A stretch of DNA of 5,734 nucleotides from JACDHG01 sp963815295 (lineage in GTDB: Bacteria > Actinomycetota > Actinomycetes > Propionibacteriales > Nocardioidaceae). Numbering within the stretch: the stretch's first letter is position 1; each line of letters starts with the position of its first letter. Below the pieces are notes generated by a model. It was given only the letters and a program-made list of their open reading frames with translations. It searched no databases and was not told the DNA's origin. Positions 1-5,734 of this stretch are shown here, in pieces. The position numbers and the translations under genes were made by a program. The stretch spans positions 1-5,734 of the forward strand of contig CAWFFZ010000011.1 in NCBI GenBank assembly GCA_963815295.1, given 5' to 3'.

Positions 1-134
1 TGCGCTGACGTGGAGCAATTCCGGGTGGTTCTGGAACTCCCATGTTCAGGCTTTTCGAGTCCTTCTGATGGCGACCGCTCGGCGGTATCGAGATGCCGGC
101 GAGCTGGCGAAGCGCAGGACCCTATTTTGGATAG
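1..134. other. unassigned left edge, probably start of the broken methyltransferase
   Basis: No complete gene can be supported here. The methyltransferase that becomes readable near 135 normally has about 40-60 residues before that point, so this stretch should encode its N-terminus. No frame gives a clear SAM-binding glycine motif. One frame is open across 2-175 and reads MATARRYRDAGELAKRR near its middle, but it does not resemble the family. Further base errors or divergence are the likely reason. Confidence 0.3.
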
Positions 135-760
135 TCGGCGGTGATCGGCGATTACGTTCGCTGGGGAGAGACTTTCCGTGATCGACCTTTTCGGGAAGCA
201 CGCCGGCGACGACGCCAACGCACATGAAATGCGGTGGCGTACCAGGTCTGACCCGGAGGCAGTTCGAGAAGAACTACCTCGCCGTCCACCCGTCCCTGCC
301 CAACGTCCTCGCGGGCGACTTCCAGTCGATCACCAACCACGCGAGCGCGGGCACACACCGGTTCGTCCACATCGACGCCGCGCATCTGCATGAGCATGTG
401 GTCGGGACCTAGAAGCGGCCTCGAAGTTGCTCCTACCCGATGGGGTAGTGGTGCTGGACGGCTACTCCTCTGAGCACACGCCAGGTGGGGCTGCTGTTGC
501 GTGGCAATGCGAGGGGATGCGCCAGTTCCGGCTGACCCGCCGCACGACTCGTCTACAACTACACGAAGGTGAAACCCCGGCGGGACTTTCCGGCGATTTG
601 TACCACCGAGCGGCGATCGCTCGCTCGAAATCAAGTCGCGGTCTACCGCCGCCGACGATGGCTACGCGAAGCGGTGTGGAACGACCACCTTCCGGACTTC
701 GGTGTCCCTTTGGAGTATTCGACGGTAGTTTGGGCAGCGTCCTGTGAGACGGAACCTTGA
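135..760 (+). pseudogene. class I SAM-dependent methyltransferase, frame-broken, N-terminus not readable
   Basis: The protein can be followed only by changing frame. About 135-176 reads SAVIGDYVRWGETF. 178-231 reads VIDLFGKHAGDDANAHEM. 233-400 reads GGVPGLTRRQFEKNY, then HPSLPNVLAGDFQSI and HRFVHIDAAHLHEHV. About 400-535 reads RDLEAASKLLLPDGVVVLD, then GYSSEHTPG. This order matches Methyltransf_24-like enzymes often found in actinobacterial glycan loci: an acidic 'VIDLF' strand after the SAM-binding loop, then 'FVHIDxxHLYEHV', then 'LLxPGGVVVxDDYxSEHTPG'. The glycine-rich SAM motif should lie just before 135 but is not readable; the matching frame there has a TAG at 132-134. After about 535 the protein may continue in the frame ending at TGA 758-760 (text such as RLVYNYTKV, then WLREAVWNDHLPDFGVPLEY), or in the frame ending at 747. 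I cannot match that tail to the family. The substrate is unknown; a sugar or glycan is inferred from the neighbours. Sequence errors would explain the breaks as well as true gene loss. Confidence 0.6.
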
Positions 761-815
761 CGATGCAACGACTGGTTCCCTAACTCTGGTTCTCAGCAGG
801 AGCCCATAGACGTCC

Positions 816-821
816 GGGGAG
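816..821 (+). promoter_or_regulatory. ribosome binding site of the membrane dehydratase (decides the start)
   Basis: GGGGAG lies five bases before the GTG at 827-829. This supports GTG 827 as the true start. The alternative is TTG 982, in the frame of the catalytic body, which would remove the first two membrane segments. Confidence 0.5.
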
Positions 822-826
822 TCGAT

Positions 827-2739
827 GTGAATCAGGTTCTTTCCAGAGTGCGCCCCGTGCGGGCTTATCTGCTGATGACCTACGATTTCGCTGCCTGGGT
901 CGCCAGTTTCGTTGCGATGGCGACTTTGCAGTATCGTGGTCGGTTACAGCTCGATGAGCGACATCCTCCCGGCTGCTCTCCTTGGCGTCGGGTGCGGCGT
1001 CGCGTTCGTCGCTGCTGGGCCTCCCCGTGCACCTGCACCACGGACGATCGGCCGTCGGGTCGTTTCCTGACGCAGTGCTGACCACCCTGATCGGTGGGTC
1101 GGTAGCAATGTTGGGGTTGACCGTCAATCTCCTGCTCGGGGCGCCCGTGCGCGTGTCGGTGGCTGTGACGGCACCGATGTGTGCCTTCGTGCTCATCATG
1201 GGCGCGCGGGCATCCTTCCGAATGCTCCGTGAGTGGGCCGACACCCGTGGTGCGGGGGATCGTGCCCCCCGCGAGCCCGTCGTGGTGATCGGCGCCGGGG
1301 ACGGAGGGATGCAGCTGGTAACGGCAATGCTCCGCGATGCATCGTGCCCGTGGCGCCCTGTCGCGCTTGTGGACGATGACCCGTTCAAACGTCGTAGGCG
1401 GGTCAGTGGCGTGCCCGTCGTCGGGGAGTCTCGCGAGTTCGTCGAGGTGGCGGAGACGTACGGCGCACGCACAGCGATCCTGGCGGTCCCGAGTGCGTCC
1501 ACCGAGCTGGTCCGCGAGTTCAACCGACAGGCCAACCGTGGTGGGATGGACCTGAAGGTTGTGCCCAGCGTCAACAACCTGAGCAACCCAGCCCAGGTGC
1601 AGATCGAGGACGTCCGAGACATCGAGGTCACGGACTTCCTCGGGCGCCAACCCATCGAGACCGACGTCGACGCGATCGCGAGCTACCTCACCGGCAAGCG
1701 GGTGCTGGTCACCGGCGCGGGTGGGTCCATCGGCTCGGAGCTGTGTCGCCAGATCGCCAAGTTCGGCCCGTCCGAGCTGATCATGCTCGACCGTGACGAG
1801 TCGGCGCTGCACGCAGTGCAGCTGTCCATCCACGGACGGGCGCTGCTCGACTCGGACGACACCGAGCTGGGTGACATCCGCGATGTGCGGTTCGTCCGGG
1901 AGCTCTTCGCGCGCCGCGCGCCGCATGTCGTCTTCCATGCCGCTGCGCTCAAGCACCTCCCGCTGCTCGAGACCTCCCCGGGCGAAGCCATCAAGACCAA
2001 TGTCTGGGGCACCCAGGCGGTGCTGGACGCCGCGACGAACGCGGGAGTCGAGCGGTTCGTGAACGTATCCACCGACAAGGCCGCCAACCCCTGCAGCGTC
2101 CTGGGCTACTCCAAGCGGCTGGCCGAGGGGCTCACCTCAGCCGCTGCGCGGCAGGCCACTGGCGCCTTCATGAGCGTGCGCTTCGGCAACGTGCTCGGCA
2201 GCCGTGGCTCGGTGCTCACCACGTTCACCGCCCAGATCGCCAAGGGCGGGCCTGTGACGGTGACCGATCCGCGGGTGACGCGCTACTTCATGACGATCCG
2301 GGAGGCCGTGCAGCTGGTGATCCAGGCCGGAGCGTTCGGCACCAACGGTGACGTGCTGGTCCTGGACATGGGCGAGCCGATTGCGATCCAGACGGTCGCC
2401 GAGCAGCTGATCGACCTGTCCGGCAAGCCTGTCGAGATCGTCTACACCGGCCTGCGCGAGGGCGAGAAGATGCACGAGGAGCTGTTCGGGGACGACGAGG
2501 AGGACGTACGCCCCCAGCACCCGCTGATCTCGCACGCTCCGGTGCCGGAATACCTACCGCCGCTGGCGCAGCGTCTGGATCCCTACGAGCGCCCTTCGAT
2601 CATCAGCAGAACGCTGGCGAACGCCTGCGTCGAGATGAACGTGTCCTGTGGATCGCACGCCCCGTTTCTGCGACAGCAGGATGTCGATGGCGTGATGGCC
2701 GGGCTGGACCGTGGAACCCTGAGTCATCGAGCCGGGTAG
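827..2739 (+). CDS. membrane-anchored NDP-sugar 4,6-dehydratase/epimerase (CapD/PglF/WbpM type), apparent frameshifts near the N-terminus
   Basis: This enzyme is predicted to remove water from a UDP-HexNAc-type sugar nucleotide, giving a 4-keto-6-deoxy intermediate for surface glycan synthesis at the inner face of the membrane. The reconstructed protein is about 636 residues, normal for the membrane-bound long type. Four hydrophobic segments come first: FAAWVASFVAMATLQY, ILPAALLGVGCGVAFVAAG, VLTTLIGGSVAMLGLTVNLLL and VSVAVTAPMCAFVLIMGA. A first Rossmann fold follows (VVVIGAGDGGMQ, ~residue 155, CoA_binding_3-like), then the catalytic SDR domain with VLVTGAGGSIGSE (~296), HAAALKHLPLLE, and STDK with LGYSK (~416-430). 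The active site has T-D-K and LxxxK in place of classical YxxxK; related enzymes such as PglF have MxxxK. RFGNVLGSRGSVL and GLREGEKMHEELFGD are also typical. The frame changes near 941 and again near 1017-1019 (GGG run), each like one extra base. The body from ~1020 is unbroken. Membership is clear; exact substrate and product stereochemistry are not. Confidence 0.88.
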
Positions 2740-2757
2740 CGACCTTCCAGCCGGCTC
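2729..2757. terminator. candidate bidirectional terminator hairpin between convergent genes
   Basis: Perfect 7-base arms GAGCCGG (2729-2735) and CCGGCTC (2751-2757) enclose a 15-base loop. The hairpin covers the stop codon of the dehydratase (2737-2739) and most of the kinase stop codon (2756-2758). There is no T-run on either side, so it is not a classical intrinsic terminator, though such hairpins are common in high-GC genomes. The position between two convergent genes is the main argument. Confidence 0.4.
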
Positions 2758-4217
2758 AGCTCTTTGAGTGCTGGTCGATGTCGGTGCGCTTGCTCGGTGA
2801 GTTCCTTCGGCCTGCTCCGCGCGCCTCAGAACTGCCCGCGACCGCACCCTCTTCGGGCGCGTACCCGTAGCCGTAGCCGTAGCCGTAGCCGTAGCCGTAG
2901 CGACCTGAGCGCCCCACTGGGATCATGTTGAAGATGACGCCGAGGGGTGCCGAGCCGACGGACACCAGACGCTCGACCGCACCTGTGAGCTGATCCTTGG
3001 TGGTCTTGCCGTGACGAACCACTAGCACTGCCCCATCGGTCTGGGAGGCCATCACCGCGGCATCTGTGACCGGCAGCAGCGGAGGCGCGTCGATGATGGT
3101 GACGTCGTAGCGGTCGCGGGCCTCTGCCAGCAGGTCGTGCATGGCGTTGGACTGCAGCAGCTCGGCCGGGTTGGGTGGCAAGCGACCGGCCGTCACCACA
3201 TCGAGACCGGAAGGTGCATGCTTCTGTACGACCTCGGCAAAGTCACTCATGCCGACCAGCACCGTCGTCAGGCCGACGGCCGGCTCAAGGCTGAGCAGCG
3301 TGGCCACCTGTGGGCGTCGCAGGTCGCCGTCGATGAGCAGCACGCGCTGGCCGGCGCTCGCCATCGCGAGCGCCGCGTTGATCGCAGTGGTGGACTTGCC
3401 CTCGTTCGGCACAGAGCTGGTCACCACGAACGACTTGCTGGACTGGTCGACGTCGATGAAGGACAGGTTGGTGCGGAGCACCCGGAAGGCCTCGGACCGC
3501 GGCGCATGGGATGGCAGGGCAGTGATCAGCGGGCGCTCCTGGACGTCGCTGTCGTAGGCGAGTGCGGAGAGCACCGGCGTCTCGCCCAGGGCAGGCACGT
3601 CCTCGATGCGCTTGACGGTCGTGTCGAGGATCTCCCGGAGCACCGCGAGGCCAAAACCGAGAAGCAGACCGAGCACCAGGGCGAGCCCGAGGTTGCGCAG
3701 GGGCTGGGGGGAGACGGGAGAGTCCGGGAGGCGGGGGGAGTCCACGACCGTGGCCTTGAGGAGCGGCACCTTGCGGCCGGGCGGGGTTTCCAGCTCAGAG
3801 ACGAAGTCCTGGAGCTGCTCGACCACGCCGTCGTTGATGCGCTGGGCCTGGATGGGGCTGGGATCGGTGACGGTGATCTTGAGGACCACTGTCTCGGGCA
3901 CCACCGCGACGTCGATCTTGCCGGCAAGGGCGCCGGCCGACATGTCCAGGCGGAGCTGGTCGATGACACGTTGCGACAGTTCGAGCCCACTGATCACGTC
4001 GGCGTAGGAGCTGACCCGCTGCTCTGAGAACAGTCCGCCCTGGTAGGCGTCGCTGGAGTTGCTCGGGGTCGTGGAGATGAAGACCCGGGCGGTTGACGCG
4101 TACTGAGGCGTGGTCTGCGACGTGGCCAGGGCCGCAACGGCGACGGTGGCCAAGCATCGAGCCAACGATGAGCAGCCAGCGTCGGCGGGCGATGCGTAGG
4201 TAGTCCCGGAGCTCCAC
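2756..4217 (-). CDS. fused Wzz chain-length regulator and BY-type tyrosine autokinase, one apparent frameshift near the N-terminus
   Basis: This is a polysaccharide co-polymerase and tyrosine autokinase in one chain, as in many actinobacteria; it sets polymer length and couples synthesis to export at the membrane. GTG 4217 is chosen because AAGGA lies five bases upstream and VELRDYLRIARRRWLLIVGSML is the expected Wzz start. The frame then shifts at a GG pair (4150-4151) and continues ATVAVAALATSQTTPQYAST, finishing the first membrane helix. The total is about 486 residues. A proline-rich stretch (~161-175) precedes the second helix (LGLALVLGLLLGFGLAVL, ~176-193). The cytoplasmic kinase has EAFRVLR (~242-248, the ExxRxxR self-association motif), Walker A PNEGKSTT (~270-277), Walker A' LLIDGDLRRP (~293-302) and Walker B VTIIDAPP (~372-379). 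The tail has seven tyrosines alternating with glycine (~440-452), then a polar end of 34 residues. Tyrosine-cluster phosphorylation is known for the family. The gene runs opposite to both dehydratases. Confidence 0.9.
2861..2902 (-). repeat. hexanucleotide tandem repeat encoding the (YG)n phosphorylation tail
   Basis: Seven 6-base units run in tandem. Read on the minus strand, five central units are identical GGCTAC (Gly-Tyr), flanked by one variant unit on each side (CGCTAC and GGGTAC). They encode RYGYGYGYGYGYGY near the C-terminus of the kinase. Because the unit is six bases, gain or loss of units would change the number of tyrosines without breaking the frame. Confidence 0.9.
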
Positions 4218-4222
4218 GCTGG

Positions 4223-4227
4223 TCCTT
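4223..4227 (-). promoter_or_regulatory. ribosome binding site of the Wzz/BY-kinase gene (decides the start)
   Basis: On the minus strand AAGGA is followed by five bases and then GTG at 4217. This favours GTG 4217 over the TTG at 4165, which is in the frame of the main body but would discard the conserved ELRDYLRIARRRWLL beginning and half of the first membrane helix. Confidence 0.6.
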
Positions 4228-4345
4228 AGTTCGCGAGTTGAGTGCCTTTGCGGCATTCGCCACCCAGGTGGTGGACTGGTTCAGACTAAGGGACCCGCCG
4301 CTGTATTCCACCAGCCGGACGTCAGTGGATGGGATGGTTCGCGAG

Positions 4346-4358
4346 CACGTGTCACGTG
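4346..4358. promoter_or_regulatory. CACGTG-T-CACGTG dyad, possible operator
   Basis: Two copies of the palindrome CACGTG are separated by one base, making a 13-base symmetric element. It lies about 130 bases upstream of the kinase start and 650 bases upstream of the second dehydratase. Position and symmetry suggest a regulator-binding site for the kinase gene. A weak TAGAAT box on the minus strand (4394 to 4389) lies just further upstream, with no good -35. Function is inferred only. Confidence 0.3.
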
Positions 4359-4997
4359 TAGTGTCGCCCCGTTCACTAGTCCTGCGTGATTCTAGACACC
4401 TCGGAGAATCATGAAGCCCTGCATGCACGTCCTGCCGACCATGTCGGGCAAGGCCGGACCACGAACCAAGTTAGCGTGCTTTACCACAACCGCCGAGTTA
4501 TGCGCAACCGCGGTCTGGCGAGCGCCTTGTCGTCATCGCGCGCACCATGGGGGCCTCGTCGCGAGTGCGGCAGGCCTCGCCCGTTGAAATCGGCAGGTTC
4601 CGTCGCCCGCTGATGCCGCAGTTGCCGACGAAAGCCGGATCTACCACGTCAGATTAGGGCACACTTTCCAGAACTCGGATTCACGCTCGACTTCATGCGC
4701 ATGGTGAGCTTGTGCGCTAGATGCGGAAGCGCAGCCAGGACGAAACCCTTGACGGTGTGATCAGCCCCGATGCAGGCGCGCTGCTTACCTGGTGCGGGCC
4801 ACCCCGCGGCCGGTCGGGCGCCTAAAAGCGGATCGCATTTTGGGGGTCTGGAAGAGGGTGGGGGCCCACGCCCGCATGGGGAGGCCGGATCCGCGCCCCG
4901 GACCAGAGCAATCCGCGTACAGGCCGACACAGGACGTCTGTGGTCCGTCTCGGGCTACCCCCTCCCTTCAGATCCACGCACATGCCGTGTCACAGCT

Positions 4998-5001
4998 GGA
5001 G
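4998..5001 (+). promoter_or_regulatory. ribosome binding site of the second dehydratase
   Basis: GGAG with a seven-base spacer precedes ATG 5009. This picks ATG 5009 over upstream starts in the same open frame such as GTG 4940. The conserved Rossmann strand (GVVLVTGGTGSFGS) begins nine residues after ATG 5009, the normal distance for the family. Confidence 0.5.
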
Positions 5002-5008
5002 CCGCCTT

Positions 5009-5734
5009 ATGACTGCGTCGCCGCTGACTTCGGGGGTCGTGCTTGTGACGGGGGGCACTGGTTCCTTCGGGTCAACTATGGTTCGTCGTCTGCTGCCGTC
5101 GGGCGTGGACGAGGTCCGCATCCTGAGCCGTGACGAGCTCAAGCAGCATGAGATGCGGAACACGCTTGACGACTCTCGCGTGCGGTTCTACATCGGTGAC
5201 GTGCGCGACTACGACAGCGTCGACCGAGCCACTCGGGGCGTCGACTATGTGTTCCACGCAGCGGCTCTCAAACAGGTGCCGTCATGCGAGTTCTTCCCAT
5301 TGAGGCGGTTAAGACAAACATCTTGGGTAGTTCAAATGTCATCGAGGCCTCGAACTCAAATGGTGTTCGTTCTGTGGTTTGTCTTGGGACCGACAAGGCC
5401 GCGTATCCAGTCAACGCCATGGGGATGTCCAAGGCTTTGATGGAAAAGGTGGCGCAGGCGTTTGCGCGGAACAATCCGACAGCCGAGACGGTGGTCTCGA
5501 CCGTTCGCTACGGAAACGTCATGGCGTCGCGGGGATCAGTCATTCCGTTGTTCGTCTCCCAGGTAAGGTCCGGCCGTCCGCTCACCATCACAGACCCCAG
5601 TATGACCCGATTCCTGATGTCGCTGGAAGAGGCGGTCCTCTCGTCGAACATGCTTTCCTTAGTGCTCGACCGGGGGATCTTTTTATTCGCAAGGCACCCG
5701 CCACAACGATCCAGGCCCTCGCCACCAGCATCAT
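5009..5734 (+). CDS. CapE/PseB-type UDP-GlcNAc 4,6-dehydratase, 3' end outside window, two apparent frameshifts
   Basis: This is a soluble short-chain dehydrogenase/reductase of the Polysacc_synt_2 family. Relatives convert UDP-GlcNAc to UDP-2-acetamido-2,6-dideoxy-4-hexulose, the first step towards UDP-FucNAc-type sugars (CapE, WbjB) or pseudaminic acid (PseB). About 242 of the usual ~330-345 residues are visible. The NAD(P) loop is G15xxG18xxG21 (TGGTGSFGS). RDELKQHEMR, HAAALKQVPSCEFFP, T128-D129-K130, M138xxxK142 (MGMSK), RYGNVMASRGSVIPLF, TDPSMTRFLMS and GDLFIRKAPATTIQALA follow in family order. MxxxK in place of YxxxK points to the CapE/WbjB side rather than PseB, which keeps tyrosine. 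The frame shifts by -1 in the CCC run at 5296-5298 (FFP then IEAVKTNILG) and by -1 again at about 5638-5640 (EEAV then LVEHAF). In both places the alignment continues without lost residues, so single missing bases are the simplest reading. Otherwise this is a fresh pseudogene. Confidence 0.82.

Larger units (their letters stand above)
4218..5008. other. 791-base intergenic stretch between divergent genes, no convincing gene
   Basis: This stretch holds the leader of the kinase gene (minus) and of the second dehydratase (plus). I see no tRNA, transposase motif or insertion-sequence ends. Open frames in it have no family signature. One runs 4411-4587 on the plus strand (58 codons, starts MKPCMHVLPTMSG after a GGAG). 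Another, on the minus strand, ends at 4649 and contains HTVKGFVLAALPHLAHKL. Because the genes on both sides carry indel-like breaks, a gene disrupted in the same way could be hidden here, but I cannot reconstruct one. Confidence 0.5.

Noticed and set aside
780..1956. Long minus-strand reading frames (up to 358 codons) opposite the membrane dehydratase
   Set aside because: They are composition shadows in a GC-rich gene. Their proteins are rich in Arg, Ser, Thr and His with no motif, while the plus strand shows unmistakable Rossmann and SDR motifs.
2861..2902. Tandem short repeats as a possible CRISPR or non-coding repeat
   Set aside because: Units are six bases with no spacers and lie in frame in the kinase tail, where alternating Tyr-Gly is expected.
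3137..4027. A 296-codon plus-strand frame opposite the kinase
   Set aside because: It is antisense to Walker A, A' and B motifs of a clear BY-kinase, has low-complexity Gly/Arg/His-rich text and no family signature.
4240..4258. Short hairpin (gagtgcc / ggcattc) just upstream of the kinase ribosome site
   Set aside because: The stem has a mismatch in the kinase-sense transcript and is too short to support an attenuator or riboswitch claim.
4411..4587. Small plus-strand gene starting MKPCMHVLPTMSG after a GGAG
   Set aside because: The opening vaguely recalls a glycosyltransferase start, but the rest has no recognisable strand or motif and ends after 58 codons. Kept only as a note in the intergenic entry.
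4649..4930. Minus-strand 93-codon frame in the intergenic stretch
   Set aside because: The first half is proline/arginine-rich and shadow-like; the second half (HTVKGFVLAALPHLAHKL) looks more protein-like but I cannot assign it to any family.
5290..5645. Programmed ribosomal frameshifting in the CapE-type gene
   Set aside because: No slippery heptamer or following pseudoknot is evident, family members are single-frame, and similar breaks of both signs occur in the neighbouring genes. Sequence error or decay is simpler.

Overview
This window looks like part of a surface-polysaccharide (capsule or exopolysaccharide) locus from a high-GC actinobacterium. The evidence is GC-rich codon use, GTG starts behind purine-rich ribosome sites, a fused Wzz/BY-kinase with a tyrosine-rich tail, and a membrane-anchored FlaA1/PglF-type dehydratase of the actinobacterial type. 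I cannot name a genus.

Layout: (1) About 135-760, plus strand: the middle and end of a class I SAM-dependent methyltransferase, readable only by switching frame several times. (2) 827-2739, plus: a membrane-bound NDP-sugar 4,6-dehydratase/epimerase of the CapD/PglF/WbpM type. Its catalytic body is intact, but the first ~65 residues lie in three different frames. (3) 2756-4217, minus: a fused chain-length regulator and bacterial tyrosine autokinase with a (YG)n tail. It converges on gene 2 with a 16-base gap, and a candidate shared terminator hairpin covers both stop codons. (4) 4218-5008: a 791-base stretch with no convincing gene, holding the kinase ribosome site and a CACGTG dyad. (5) 5009-5734, plus: a soluble CapE/PseB-type UDP-GlcNAc 4,6-dehydratase, cut by the window end and split by two -1 frame breaks.

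Functionally, the two dehydratases would make 4-keto-6-deoxy sugar nucleotides from UDP-HexNAc-type precursors. The methyltransferase could decorate the sugar or glycan. The kinase would control polymer length and export by cycles of tyrosine phosphorylation. The same combination (Wzz/BY-kinase, membrane dehydratase, soluble dehydratase) occurs in known capsule loci such as Staphylococcus aureus cap5/cap8.

The most notable whole-window feature is quality or decay. I count about nine apparent frame breaks in the flanks (1-1020 and 4150-5734) and none in the ~3.1 kb core. In each break the protein family continues at once in another frame, with little or no sequence lost. That pattern fits base-level sequence error, or very recent decay, better than old pseudogenes. 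I did not find a convincing new biological system here.
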